Notes under the pieces: model-generated | The model's database searches: none | Seen by the model: only the letters and a program-made list of their open reading frames with translations | What the model was told of the DNA's origin: nothing | Shown: piece after piece, positions 8,681 through 18,300 of the stretch | Position numbering within the stretch: position 1 is the first letter of the stretch | How the letters are laid out: each line of letters starts with the position of its first letter | DNA from: a virus | Reading direction: 5' to 3' (one strand) | Virus record (IMG/VR): IMGVR_UViG_3300046535_000420 | Location: 1-47,889 of that record | Length of the DNA stretch: 47,889 nt | Translations under genes and position numbers: made by a program

Positions 8681-8720
8681 CCCCACCTTAACCCCCTGTG
8701 CTGCCTATACCCCCACCCCC
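8681..8720 (-). promoter_or_regulatory. Candidate G-quadruplex over the ribosome site
   Basis: On the minus strand four runs of 5, 5, 5 and 4 G are separated by 1, 13 and 7 bases. The last run ends two bases before the ATG of the zinc-ribbon gene and doubles as its Shine-Dalgarno region. A folded quadruplex in the RNA would hide that start. The 13-base loop is longer than in the strict pattern, so stability is uncertain. Confidence 0.4.
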
Positions 8721-8746
8721 ACCACCCTTACGGGTGTGGTTGGGGG
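8716..8746 (-). terminator. Bulged GC-rich hairpin with GUAA tetraloop
   Basis: Read as minus-strand RNA, five C's, an ACC-type segment and CCC pair with matching G-runs around a GUAA loop, a GNRA tetraloop. The stem has about 12 pairs with two small bulges. No U-tract follows, as is usual for terminators in high-GC Gram-positive hosts. It sits after the holin-like gene, so termination of late transcripts is the likely role. Confidence 0.5.
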
Positions 8747-8776
8747 CGGAGGAGGCAGGGCACAGAAACTCGTTCT

Positions 8777-9133
8777 CTACGGTACGGTAGGAACGTTTCT
8801 GTTGTTGAATCTCCAAACGAAATAGGCGCCGACTGCTGCGTATACGGCTGCGCCTATCTTGACGCCGAGGTCGCTGGGTATCTGGGCGAAGAACTGCGCG
8901 ACCGACAGTGCTGCGGTGACGAACTGCATGATGGCCTTGTCTATGGCATCGGGCGTGACGTTTTTGATACCAAACACAGCCACGACTCCTGCGCCCAGTG
9001 GAATTAGCGCGATGACCTGCTGTTCGAAGTTGGCTTCCACATGGAAACCAAAGATGTCGCCTCCGAAGAACAGCGCGATGACCGCAAAGGCCAAGACCGC
9101 CAGGCTGACGATCGTCTTGGTGTAACGCTCCAT
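8777..9133 (-). CDS. Holin-like membrane protein
   Basis: This 118-residue protein has an N-terminal membrane segment (TIVSLAVLAFAVIALFF), a second in QVIALIPLGAGVVAVFG and probably a third near the C-terminus (KIGAAVYAAVGAYFVW), with a short charged end. Together with two cell-wall enzymes just upstream this fits a holin, which makes the membrane lesion that ends infection. The ATG has a perfect AAGGAGG 5 bases upstream, the strongest ribosome site in the lysis region. The exact holin family is not certain; it resembles DUF7439-type phage membrane proteins. Confidence 0.7.
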   Translation of the reverse strand: MERYTKTIVSLAVLAFAVIALFFGGDIFGFHVEANFEQQVIALIPLGAGVVAVFGIKNVTPDAIDKAIMQFVTAALSVAQFFAQIPSDLGVKIGAAVYAAVGAYFVWRFNNRNVPTVP

Positions 9134-9142
9134 CGTTCCTCC

Positions 9143-9643
9143 TTAGTTAGCTATGTACTTGGCTTCTAATTCAGCCAAGGTATTTGGGAAGCGACTGTGG
9201 ACCACGTCGTCCAGAACCGCTTGCACGAGGCTTAGGTTGGTACCCCATTCCGACTGCCCGAATGCCTTTACGATTTCGCGGGCAGAAGCATTCTCTCTAA
9301 GCCTACGACGTATCTTCCCGTAGCCACAACAGTGCTGCTTCAAAGTCTTCACTGTTGCAGTCACCCCTTGTGCCGGGTCGTTGTAGTTTTGCACCCCCAC
9401 TGAGTTGTAGTTGGTTGAGCCTGGCAAACGTAGTGTGGTGTTGAAGGGATTGTTCCTTGCGAACCCTCCCTCTGCTTGCAACTCAGATTGCATTGCCCGC
9501 CGCGTGTGCAACGTGATCGGGGCAAACATTTCCGTAGTTACAGCGGCAACGAATTCACCACGCTGCGCCGCCAGTTCCGCCTGACCATAGGCTGGAAAGG
9601 CAAGGGCAACCGCCAGAACCGCTGCAACGATTAGCCGTCGCAT
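9143..9643 (-). CDS. Exported lysozyme/transglycosylase-like protein
   Basis: A Sec-type signal peptide covers residues 1-22 (RLIVAAVLAVALAFPAYGQA). The mature part has a conserved-looking core: a Glu in SELQAEGGFA, then NNPFNTTLRLPGSTNYNSVG, VQNYNDPAQGV and a helix with IRRRL. This pattern occurs in small phage and actinobacterial muramidase/transglycosylase-like proteins that cut peptidoglycan glycan strands; Glu in the first motif would be catalytic. The start is in a TGATG overlap with the M15-like endolysin. Its own signal peptide would let it reach the wall without the holin. The assignment to a precise family is tentative. Confidence 0.65.
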   Translation of the reverse strand: MRRLIVAAVLAVALAFPAYGQAELAAQRGEFVAAVTTEMFAPITLHTRRAMQSELQAEGGFARNNPFNTTLRLPGSTNYNSVGVQNYNDPAQGVTATVKTLKQHCCGYGKIRRRLRENASAREIVKAFGQSEWGTNLSLVQAVLDDVVHSRFPNTLAELEAKYIAN

Positions 9644-10317
9644 CAGTTACCCGCGTTCGAGAAGTGGTTCGGGTCCGATGGCAACACTTCTCCGCCACCG
9701 CGTAGCGGCTTGTCATGCTTGCGGCAGAAATTCCTAAGCCCCTCGGGGTCAGTCACGTCCTCCGCCCCCTCGTACTTCACACCCTTGCCACTGGGCGGGC
9801 AGGAATGGTTGGAGAACCGGCCACCGCAACGTCCGGGGCAGGTTGGCGCACCGCACATGATGATACACAGGTGTTCTGAGTACTCAGGGCTGCGCACACC
9901 GCTGATGACGGTGCCTTTCCATTCGCCAGATGCCCGCGCTTCCTTGTTGATCTCTGCCATCCAGCTAGGCAGTTGGTGCCCGTCGTAGGTAACTAGACCT
10001 TCGATGACGGGCGGGTGCTTATGGTGGTAGCGCAGTTCTTTGAAATGATGCAGACGCTGGTCGTGGCGCTGTTTCATTTCCTTGGTCTGTGGCTCCCTGT
10101 GTGTAAGCACTTCGAACAGGAAGTCGCTGATGTGCCCCTCGCCGATGTGAATCAGGTTCTCCCGCGACAAGCCCTGCCACGAGCCAGCGATGCGAGCATG
10201 CTTCCTGGTCAGCGGCCCCAGCTTGCCGTCAACTGGTATGCGCAGCCAGTCAAGCTCTGCGTTGTCCAGGGTTCTGTTTACCTCTTGTTGTAGAGTTCTT
10301 ACGTGTCTCTGGTCCAT
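9643..10317 (-). CDS. Endolysin, M15-like DD-peptidase with N-terminal binding region
   Basis: In this 224-residue protein, residues 1-50 (QQEVNRTLDNAELDW, PVDGKLGPLTRKHAR) resemble a peptidoglycan-binding repeat. The C-terminal half has SGVRSPEYSEHL, a FSNHS histidine, GAEDV with the metal-binding Asp, and PNHFS with the last His, matching the His-Asp-His zinc set of M15/VanY-type DD-carboxypeptidases or endopeptidases. Four extra Cys (MCGAPTCPGRCGG, HSCP) may bind a structural metal. There is no signal peptide, so it should need the holin. It overlaps the exported enzyme by one base, forming a two-enzyme lysis pair that would cut both peptide and glycan bonds. Confidence 0.8.
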   Translation of the reverse strand: MDQRHVRTLQQEVNRTLDNAELDWLRIPVDGKLGPLTRKHARIAGSWQGLSRENLIHIGEGHISDFLFEVLTHREPQTKEMKQRHDQRLHHFKELRYHHKHPPVIEGLVTYDGHQLPSWMAEINKEARASGEWKGTVISGVRSPEYSEHLCIIMCGAPTCPGRCGGRFSNHSCPPSGKGVKYEGAEDVTDPEGLRNFCRKHDKPLRGGGEVLPSDPNHFSNAGN

Positions 10318-10337
10318 CTTGCACCCTTCCTATTTGT

Positions 10338-10784
10338 TTAGTGTCCTGAGGACTTCTTGTTGTACTGCCAGCAAATAGACGGGATTCCTTGTTTCTCTAT
10401 CACAAGTTCGTGTCGGGATTGCGGCAAAGAGATCTCCCGTATATAGATGTTCAATGCCGTTGGTTCTTTTCCCGCCGGTGTGTCCAAGAATTCTTCCGTG
10501 TTACGGAGCCGGTTCTTTCGGTCCTGAAACCCATTCAGGATAAGAGTACAAAATTGTTCCTCTCGCACCTTCCCCTCACGGCGCACTGCCTTGGCGGTTT
10601 GGTTGGCTACCTTCGCCGTGTCAACGGCAACGATTGAGGCTTCTTCTGCGTCGCTGGCTGTGTTCCCTACTTGAACCAAACCAATGACGCCAAAGATGAT
10701 GATGGCAAGAAAGGCAATGCTGCCTGACCATCGTCTCCACCATATGCCAGCCTTGTGATCGGTTGGCTTAGTGTCTGGGTTCAT
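10338..10784 (-). CDS. Single-pass membrane protein of the lysis region
   Basis: This 148-residue protein has a short cytoplasmic N-terminus, one membrane segment at about 18-40 (SIAFLAIIIFGVIGLVQV), then a long helical, probably extracytoplasmic part (VDTAKVANQTAKAVRREGKV) with two Cys (EEQFC, SICWQ). It resembles proteins next to actinophage lysis genes and could be a holin partner or lysis regulator. The ATG at 10784 has AAAGG 6 bases upstream and is in an ATGA overlap with the 34-residue gene before it. The open frame further upstream overlaps that gene and is rejected. Confidence 0.68.
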   Translation of the reverse strand: MNPDTKPTDHKAGIWWRRWSGSIAFLAIIIFGVIGLVQVGNTASDAEEASIVAVDTAKVANQTAKAVRREGKVREEQFCTLILNGFQDRKNRLRNTEEFLDTPAGKEPTALNIYIREISLPQSRHELVIEKQGIPSICWQYNKKSSGH

Positions 10785-10885
10785 GACAACCTTTCTACAC
10801 ACCATGCCACGTATGACATAGTCATTATGAATGCTATGTATAGAAGTATCCTGTCTGTTACCCGTAGCTCCTGCCACCATTTCAT
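10781..10885 (-). CDS. 34-residue membrane microprotein
   Basis: The ATG at 10885 follows AGGTGAG by a few bases and lies one base after the stop of the upstream gene; the TGA overlaps the next ATG. The product has a basic/aromatic start (KWWQELRVTDR), one hydrophobic segment (ILLYIAFIMTMSYVAW) and a short charged end. Placement between two membrane proteins in the lysis cluster suggests a small holin, pinholin or antiholin, but size and context are the only evidence. Confidence 0.65.
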   Translation of the reverse strand: MKWWQELRVTDRILLYIAFIMTMSYVAWCVERLS

Positions 10886-10886
10886 G

Positions 10887-11075
10887 TTACTCACCTGATT
10901 TCCTTTTCCACGGAGTTTGAATCTCTCCTTTGAGAGCATCGGGTCCAAAGAACAAACCAATTAGAAGTATGAATGCCCAACTCGGTGTTTTATCAAACCC
11001 GAGCACTGCTATGAGATAGATCAACGTGACCACCGCACAGACCCGACAAATCCACATCCATATGGAATCCCCCAT
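10887..11075 (-). CDS. Two-segment small membrane protein
   Basis: The 62 residues include two membrane segments (VCAVVTLIYLIAVLGF and WAFILLIGLFFGPDAL) joined by a short turn, and a basic C-terminus (PWKRKSGE). This hairpin topology fits a class II-like holin or lysis-associated protein, and similar proteins precede lysis genes in many actinophages. It begins two bases after the tail gene stop and ends one base before the 34-residue gene. Confidence 0.68.
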   Translation of the reverse strand: MGDSIWMWICRVCAVVTLIYLIAVLGFDKTPSWAFILLIGLFFGPDALKGEIQTPWKRKSGE

Positions 11076-11076
11076 C

Positions 11077-13434
11077 TCAAGTTACCCCCGTCGTGATTAG
11101 ACCAGCCTGCAACCGCTCAAGAAGAGCATCCATTCCTCCGGGAGGAGCGTCTACATCTATCTCAGCACTTCTATCTGTATGACGGTAAGTTTTTGCCATG
11201 ATCTTGCGGTAGGTCTTGTCAGACGCATCTACGAAACTAATGTAGTCGCCCGAATGTACTTGGGCCACTGGTCTGAGAACGTTCTTGTCATCGAAGACGT
11301 ACCCTTTCAAGGTTGCCGACCCAGACCTGCTAATCAAGTTGGCTTCTTCGAGAAAGCGTTTGCCTACTGCTACAGCGGTTTCAGGTGTAGCTATGCCCTG
11401 CAAGTCAAGGATGTCGCGCCGGGTGCGCCCCGCCTTTACAGCGGGATGGTCCGGGTCTGTGATCTCAAGCAGTGCTGATTCAGAGTCACACCCAGAACCC
11501 GGTGCACCTGCTGTCCTGGTCACCCCACTTGCATCTGTGTAGCGAACTGTGATTTTTCGCCACAGCCGTTGCGAGTCAAGGCCCACTTCGTTCAACCCTG
11601 ACTCCGCCACGTAAGCCTTCCAGAACCTACCATAAGTTCCTGGTTTACGTAGCTCCATCCTCTTGCCGTTGTAGACGAACCAGTCATACAGACCATATTT
11701 CGTAAGGTCATGCATGATGTCGCCAAGGGCCTGCCCGTCGGAGTACCACGCTTGGGTAATCACATACCCATCATCATCGATAAATTCAGGGTCAACGGTA
11801 AGTGGGGCGGCAAAGTTTTTGATTAGGTATTCAACCATCTGCTTTGCGCTGAAGCCGATGTTAGGCCAGACTCCTAGAGGGACTAGCCCGTGTCGCCCGA
11901 GTACCTTGAGATTAAGAAAGGCACGAGTATTGGTGAAAGTTTTGCCTTCTAGGGCACCAAGGTATCTACTTTGTACGAGCGCGTATTTTCGACCTCCTCC
12001 CCCCGCTGCTAGAGATTGTTGAAGTGCAGTAACGGATTCCATCGAAGCACTAAGATCAGCACCTGACAGCAGATCATCACTGCCCAAGCCAACTAAGTCC
12101 GACATATTTGCATCTTTCGGCGCTCCGTTTAAGGCTCGGTAATCCCAGCGCAGTCCTCCGATCTCAGGTCCACCACCGTAATAGATCAACTCGTTAAACG
12201 GTGTAGTCCCAGCTTCAACGCTAGAAAGAACCATCATAATGCCAGGTCCATAAGTTAGATCCTGTATCAAAGACGAAAACTCTTGTGTGTATCTATAGGG
12301 ACGGCCTGCGATGGCCGCTTCCATATTTAAGATTTTACGGCGGGACGAGCCCTCTCCCCATTTTGAAAGATCACAATCGATGAAGCCAACCTGAGCAGCC
12401 TGGTCGTCATCTAGTATGTATTGATATCCGAGGGCCGATGGGGAGATTGAGAATTGCTCGCCGCTAACGGTCGGACCCTTATCCAAAGAACCCTGCCAGA
12501 CTACCTCCCCGCCGGGCTCATAGACCTTGATATCTCCGTAAGCTCCTAAGTCACGGTAATCTTTTTTCGGGTCACGCGCGAGAGTCCCGCTTAGTTCCTT
12601 GTTACCTCCGGGTATCTCATCTGAGAACTCCAGATCAGACAGCACGTTATCGACAGCTCCCTCATCTTCCGCCCAACGATTTGAGTTCCCATTCGGAGAG
12701 TCGATACGTACTGCCAGTTTGTCAGGTGGTCTCTCTCTCGTAATTGGCGCTGGGACAAAAGGCTGTGCAGCAGCCCAATGTTCATCAACAATTGCTGGCG
12801 TTAGAACCACATTGTAGACGGCAAAGTTTTGGACAAAGCCTTTGAATATGGACCCGCCGCCCGACGGGTTACCTGCAACGGTGACCCCATCGTTGCTGTT
12901 ATTAGCTCCGGCGGCGAAAGCTGCATCAACGGATTTGAATAAACCTCCAGCAACACTTCTAACATAGATTATGACTTCGGTCCCAGAACTTGTAAGTACG
13001 ATGTGGTAGTTGGTATTTTTAATGGGCGTCGTTGGTTTCTCAATTTTGGTATTGCCACCAAGAGCTGGAAGCCATTGGTCAGCAGCGCTTGAGTTGAGAA
13101 ACATGGAGTACCCGCGAAGTGCGTTGTCCCAAAGCGCATAATTGGGTTCGGCAAGAAGCTCGTCGCCACTCATAAAGCACTCGATACTTACTGGACCTTT
13201 ACCCAAGCGTAATCCTGCTACATCAGGAACGGCCATTTTACCACCAGTAAAGTGAACAGAACTTCCCTCACCGCTTGGTAACAGACTCGGCTGATTTAAG
13301 ACATAGCTTCCTGAGTATGTACCATCTTTAACGGCAGCCGAGTCAACGGCAGTAACTCCTGCTGCATCATAAAGAGAATGCAGGGTTATTATCCCCGGTG
13401 TAGCAAGCTGTTTGTCACGTAAAGGAGTTGCCAT
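11077..13434 (-). CDS. Minor tail protein with LamG-like domain
   Basis: This 785-residue protein has at about 20-225 a concanavalin/LamG-like jelly roll (GIITLHSLYDAAGV, VHFTGGKMAVPD, GPVSIECFMSG, GFVQNFAVYNVVLTPAIVDEHW), a fold that often binds carbohydrate. The rest resembles tail-tip or baseplate-hub proteins of siphoviruses (ELSGTLARDPKKDYRDLGAYGDIKVYEPGGEVVWQG broken by loops, and WRKITVRYTD near the end). A role at the tail tip in host recognition is inferred. The ATG is in a TGATG overlap with the preceding minor tail gene; a TTG one codon earlier is less likely. Confidence 0.78.
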   Translation of the reverse strand: MATPLRDKQLATPGIITLHSLYDAAGVTAVDSAAVKDGTYSGSYVLNQPSLLPSGEGSSVHFTGGKMAVPDVAGLRLGKGPVSIECFMSGDELLAEPNYALWDNALRGYSMFLNSSAADQWLPALGGNTKIEKPTTPIKNTNYHIVLTSSGTEVIIYVRSVAGGLFKSVDAAFAAGANNSNDGVTVAGNPSGGGSIFKGFVQNFAVYNVVLTPAIVDEHWAAAQPFVPAPITRERPPDKLAVRIDSPNGNSNRWAEDEGAVDNVLSDLEFSDEIPGGNKELSGTLARDPKKDYRDLGAYGDIKVYEPGGEVVWQGSLDKGPTVSGEQFSISPSALGYQYILDDDQAAQVGFIDCDLSKWGEGSSRRKILNMEAAIAGRPYRYTQEFSSLIQDLTYGPGIMMVLSSVEAGTTPFNELIYYGGGPEIGGLRWDYRALNGAPKDANMSDLVGLGSDDLLSGADLSASMESVTALQQSLAAGGGGRKYALVQSRYLGALEGKTFTNTRAFLNLKVLGRHGLVPLGVWPNIGFSAKQMVEYLIKNFAAPLTVDPEFIDDDGYVITQAWYSDGQALGDIMHDLTKYGLYDWFVYNGKRMELRKPGTYGRFWKAYVAESGLNEVGLDSQRLWRKITVRYTDASGVTRTAGAPGSGCDSESALLEITDPDHPAVKAGRTRRDILDLQGIATPETAVAVGKRFLEEANLISRSGSATLKGYVFDDKNVLRPVAQVHSGDYISFVDASDKTYRKIMAKTYRHTDRSAEIDVDAPPGGMDALLERLQAGLITTGVT

Positions 13435-15347
13435 CAAATTTCACTCACGAAGTGGTAGCCAGGGAAATAGAAGACCTTGGCAACTATTTTGTGATTACCT
13501 ACGTCCGCTTGCGTTAAGTGATCGCCCCTGCTAGGTACGATCAGACCGCGCACGGCCCGAGCCTCCAAGCCGCTAGGCGGAGCGTAAGGCAAGAACCCGT
13601 CCGGTACTCCTCGTCCCCAAACATTATCAGTCAGATGCTGGCGGAACACTCCATCGCTGCGAAGCTCGATTGAACGTCCCGCAAAACAAACCCTATTTTC
13701 ATCAGTGCTGGTTGAGTAGTACACCGTCACAGATATAAGATCAACTTTCGCTTCTCCTTCGGCTGCTGCTATTAGCTTTGCAGTGAGCACCACCCCGAAG
13801 GTTGCAGCGTTTATTTGTGCCGGAGTCCAAGTTTCTCCCCAGAGATCTGTTGAACCTCCGTACGTTTGTACTTCATCGCCGGTTCCCCAAGCATTACCCA
13901 GAGCCTTGTTTTCTCCAACTTCAACTCCAGCCTTTCGGAGCATTATGAAACTATCGCGTACTGTACTTGCAAAATTGGCTGAACGCTCAACCGATACCAC
14001 TACCCCTGTAATAGCTGCTTCGGCTGGTATGGCAAATCCAAATTCCGAAGCAACTATGTCCCCAGAACTTTCAGGGCCAACGGGTTTGGGAGCCATAACT
14101 GCCGTAGCTCTAACATTGTCGGAGGCTTTAATGTTTTCAGGGTTAACCCAAGCGCCAGAGATTTTAGTTCCTTTGGCTGGGTTTTTTGAACTCTGGTTCT
14201 CAGGTTGCAATGTAACTGGAGGAGCGTTCAGTGCCATCATCTGCTCGATCGGAAGTATGTAAACAACATCTATTTGCACAGATGAGCCTGCTGCAATGTT
14301 ACGTGTGCGAGCTAGCAGTTTCCATTCCCAACGCTGTTCCCCTAGTACAGCCGCTTCAGGAATCACTTCACCAAGATCAACCTTAGAAAAGCTTCCAGAT
14401 ACCACTATACGCACTGCCTTGTTTTCACTCCACTTGGCAGAACTGAGCGGCCTCCAGACAAGCTTGAGTTCTATGTTTTCAGACACAGCCCCCATGTCTT
14501 TTACCCGCATCCAGACTCTGCGCGGACCTGTGTGTGTCATGTGTCCTGACGCTACGACTTTGGAGCTCAGTACAGAAAGGAACCCAGTTGACAGTGCTGC
14601 ATTCTGAACAACATTCCCCGAGGAGGCTTCTCCCACTGCAACTTCGGTCGAGCCCCCGGCCAGTGTTAGTTTCTCACACTCATAGAAGATATCAGCGGTG
14701 GTGTTCCTGGTACCTACCGCTGCAAGGTCTCGCGACTCCATCGCAGCCAAGAGACCTTTCCAATCGGTCGCCCCGTTGTTTTTGATCTGCACCCGACAGA
14801 GACCCGGAGCCGAGCCCTTGATGTTGGCAATTTCCCACTCCAACTGCGAAGCGTTTTCGATTTTGAATTCTGCAGATTCTACCTCGGTGACACCGTAGAA
14901 GTAAGGCCCGGTTACTAGGTTGAGAACTACCTCGGGAGCAGTCTGCCTGTGCGCCATTAGCCAGCCCTGTAGGCCACTTATGGAGGCTCCCCTTACCTGC
15001 ATGGCTACGTCTGTTGTGAAACCGGCAGTGGGGTCCAACACGCGCTTTAGGAACCCACCCTCTCTTTGCCATGTGCCAATCTTCTTTTGTATCTTGGCGG
15101 CTGCGTCTGGGAGTTTGGTTGCGCCCTCCTTACGAACTACGAGAGGGATGGACACGTTACGATTGGGTGGGTGGCGGTCGGCAGGAATTTCACCCATAGC
15201 CTGTCGTATAAGAAAGAGCTCAATCTCGGAGTCGCCCCAGTCTGCTCCTGCCTCACCGATGGAAAGCCCTATGTCATCCAAACCAAGTTCAGTACGGTTA
15301 GCGATAAACACAGCCGGATCACATATGATTGTCTCAGCGGTGGGCAC
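13434..15347 (-). CDS. Minor tail protein, distal-tail type
   Basis: This 637-residue protein directly follows the tape measure, the usual position of the distal tail protein. The N-terminal 200 residues (IGEAGADWGDSEIELFLIRQ, NRNVSIPLVVR, KIGTWQREGGFLKRVLD) look like the actinophage minor tail/Dit family. The remainder is beta-rich with jelly-roll-like stretches that may be accessory binding domains. The start is a GTG overlapping the tape measure TAG by one base. Carbohydrate binding is possible but not shown. Confidence 0.75.
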   Translation of the reverse strand: MPTAETIICDPAVFIANRTELGLDDIGLSIGEAGADWGDSEIELFLIRQAMGEIPADRHPPNRNVSIPLVVRKEGATKLPDAAAKIQKKIGTWQREGGFLKRVLDPTAGFTTDVAMQVRGASISGLQGWLMAHRQTAPEVVLNLVTGPYFYGVTEVESAEFKIENASQLEWEIANIKGSAPGLCRVQIKNNGATDWKGLLAAMESRDLAAVGTRNTTADIFYECEKLTLAGGSTEVAVGEASSGNVVQNAALSTGFLSVLSSKVVASGHMTHTGPRRVWMRVKDMGAVSENIELKLVWRPLSSAKWSENKAVRIVVSGSFSKVDLGEVIPEAAVLGEQRWEWKLLARTRNIAAGSSVQIDVVYILPIEQMMALNAPPVTLQPENQSSKNPAKGTKISGAWVNPENIKASDNVRATAVMAPKPVGPESSGDIVASEFGFAIPAEAAITGVVVSVERSANFASTVRDSFIMLRKAGVEVGENKALGNAWGTGDEVQTYGGSTDLWGETWTPAQINAATFGVVLTAKLIAAAEGEAKVDLISVTVYYSTSTDENRVCFAGRSIELRSDGVFRQHLTDNVWGRGVPDGFLPYAPPSGLEARAVRGLIVPSRGDHLTQADVGNHKIVAKVFYFPGYHFVSEI

Positions 15348-18300
15348 TAGCGGTTCATCCTCCTTGAGCCGGGCGAAGACTTGGCAGCCCCACCTGCTTG
15401 TTTGCGGTTGACCTTACGAACTTTGGCATCGAAGCTGCCATCCTGTGTAGTGATCTGGGCGGTACCGTCTTCGTAGATGGTAAGCTCTTCAATTACTAGT
15501 GTTGTATTGCCGCTGTTACTCAGGGCGGAATCAGCCTCGTGCTTGGGTATGATTCTTGTGCCCTGTGGGAACGCCGCGACCTCTCGACCACGCTCTCCCA
15601 CTTCTGCCATCATCACGCCGCCCTTGGCGAAGCTACCTGCATAGGGCATCGTGGTTGCTTGTTGCACACCGGGGAAGGCTTGAAGTGTTGCGTACTGTGC
15701 TTGTGACACCATGTATTTCTTCTGCCATTCGCTAGCAATTTCTTTAGCTAGGTCAGCCGATTCGGAATCGTCCGGAGTTTCTTTTTTGACCTTGGCAGCT
15801 TCTTCCCCTATTTCGCGCAGCCTATTTTGCACTGTGAAGACTTCGCCGCTTAGCTCTCCGATGGGTGGCGGTTCGGGGATGGAGCCAGTAGGTCCACCCG
15901 AACCCTGTACGCCCTGCAATCCCATGAAACTGTATTTGCCGACTTCTCCGCCTTCGTCGTATAGCGACTTGAGCGTTTCGTGTAGTCCGGCCTGCTTTTC
16001 AGTAAGGCTGGGGATGATGGCATCTTTCAGGGCTGTCTCGCCACGGCTCCTTGCCTTATTCTGCTTGGTGATCTTATCTACTTCTTCGTTCATCTTTTTA
16101 ATGCTTTCCTGCACCTGCTTGTCACTGCCGGACATCGTATCTTTTTTGGTCTTGATCTGTTCTCTCATTGCTTCTATCTGCTGCTTGTTGGGGTGTTTGG
16201 CACCCTGCGCCTTCTGAAGATTGTTTTCCAGTTCGCCGACTTCCTTTTCGACGGCCTGTTTGGACTTCTTCTGAGCTTGTTCAATTTCCTTAATTTTCTT
16301 TTCGATCTTACGCTTCTGCTCTTCGGCCTCGCGAATGGCCTTCTGCACAGCACGTAGGCGAGCCTTCGCATCTTTGATCATCTTGTCCACTCGCGGCAAC
16401 TGATGGCCTTCTATTGCACCATGAGCTCCAACGACTTGGTTGCGCAGCCGCAGCAGGGAACCTAGCTGCATGTTGAGCCAGGCTGACTCGTTCTGACCTT
16501 TGAATAGACCCTGTGTAACCGTACCTTCTTCATCCTGTGTGGTAAGGGAGGAAGCGTTACTGGCATACTCTGAGAACCGTTCTGCTTCTTTGGAAGTGGT
16601 TGTCAGCTTGCCTAGTCGTTTGTCATCTAGGCCGATGCCGCCGATCTTGCGCTTAACACGTTTCAGCATCGCTTTGTATTTGGGTAGGTGTTTACCCTTG
16701 CGAAGTCCGGTCACAACGTTGTGAATGTTTTTACCGAGTGAGCCACCTTTTTGGTACCAGTTGTTCGCCTGGTGAAATGCCCATGCCCCTGCCGGATCGG
16801 TGTAACGATCCTTGATGTAACCCATCATCCACTCAAGCTGAATCTTCGCACTCTCCAGCCCGGACGGTGGCCAGGCACCCGGAGGGTACTTTGACGGTGG
16901 CAGGGCCTGTGCCAGCCCGCCAGCGCCGCTAGAGGGGTTTACAGCGGTGTAGTCCCAGCCCGCCTCGGACATCTCCAACAGGTTGAACGGCCCCCATTGC
17001 CCAGTGCCCCACATGTTTGACACCATCTGTTTGGCCATCTGAACAACAGGGCCAGTTGCAACGGTGCCAACGCCACCCGCACCTACGTGTTGATTCAGGA
17101 ACTGCTGTGCCATCTTGGTCGCACTGTCAAGCGTTGCCTGACCGACGCTTGAGAGTAGACCCTGTGGTCCAGAGAACGTCATGCCAGGCATTTTTGGAAC
17201 CTGACCGGCAAACATACCTTTAGCTCCTGCGGCTGCGTTGAGAAGTTCGATGTGCCAAGCCTCGCTCGGTACCGTGAATCCAAGACCGTAGTTACCCGCC
17301 ACTCCTCCGAAGGTGCCACGGTCAGGAGCGATGTCTGCGGCGTAGCCTCGCACGTGTGGAGCGTTGGGACTTGGAGCCGCAGCCAGATTTCCCTTACCTG
17401 ACAGATAGAGTGCGTAGAGCGCAGCTTGTTCAGCAACAGAGCGGTAACCAGATGCGACGTTGATATGAGTACCAGTGCCCGAAGCCATCTTGGACAGGGC
17501 AAAGCCCATTGCCGGGAAGAAGTCTGTGTCTCCGCTCAGGCCCTTGTACCCGTGCATGGTGCCCAGCGTGCCCCCTGTGGCAAAGCGCGGGACAGCACTA
17601 TTCATCTGTTCAAGTGCTGCTAGCTTGCTGCGGTCCTTGGACGCCCGTGAATTAAGTACGTGTATGACCTCGCCCGGCTCAACATGGGCCATGAGCGGCA
17701 CGGTGTCGCCGGTTCCGCCACCGGGCACAGTGATCGGTCCGCCTCGTTGTTTCTTGCCGCCTTCCTTGCCCTTACTGTGTGCCCCAAATTTCACACCTTT
17801 GATGCCTAGTTCAGAAGCAAAGCCGCCAAGCGTTTCACCAACTTTGTCTATGCCTTTGATAGCGGTTTTGGAGAAGTTGCGAACGTCGGTTGCAGCTTGC
17901 GGCATCTTGATATGCATTTCGTCCCGGAAGCTGCCAGCGGAACGTTTTGCTTTTTCGTAGCTCTGTTTGGTTTTGTTGGCAGAGTTCTGCTGCTTTTTCC
18001 AACTGCTGTCTTGTGCAAGTTGGGTGTACAGCTTCTGAACCTGTTGTTCCAGCTTAGGATGCCCCTGCGCCCATTCTCGCAGCATCTGGAGTATTGTATT
18101 TTTGATTGCGCCCCTGGAACCCTTGGGGAAGCCATTGATGATCTTGATCAGGTCTTGAACGTTGCTCTTAGTCAGAGTCTTCGTTTTGGCCATCTGTGTT
18201 GCAATGACGTCTGCGATTTTCGGTGCCCTGATTTTGAAATTAAACCATTTGGCTATCGGGTTCTTTTCCTGTGACAACTGCCGCGATTTCTTAGCTAGCT

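Larger units (their letters stand above)
8679..8776. other. Intergenic leader between lysis and early genes
   Basis: No gene is seen. The gap holds a GUAA-loop hairpin and four long G-runs on the transcribed-sense strand (separate entries). It is the main boundary between late and early functions and a likely place for transcription termination and/or re-initiation. I do not see a convincing -35/-10 pair. Confidence 0.55.
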
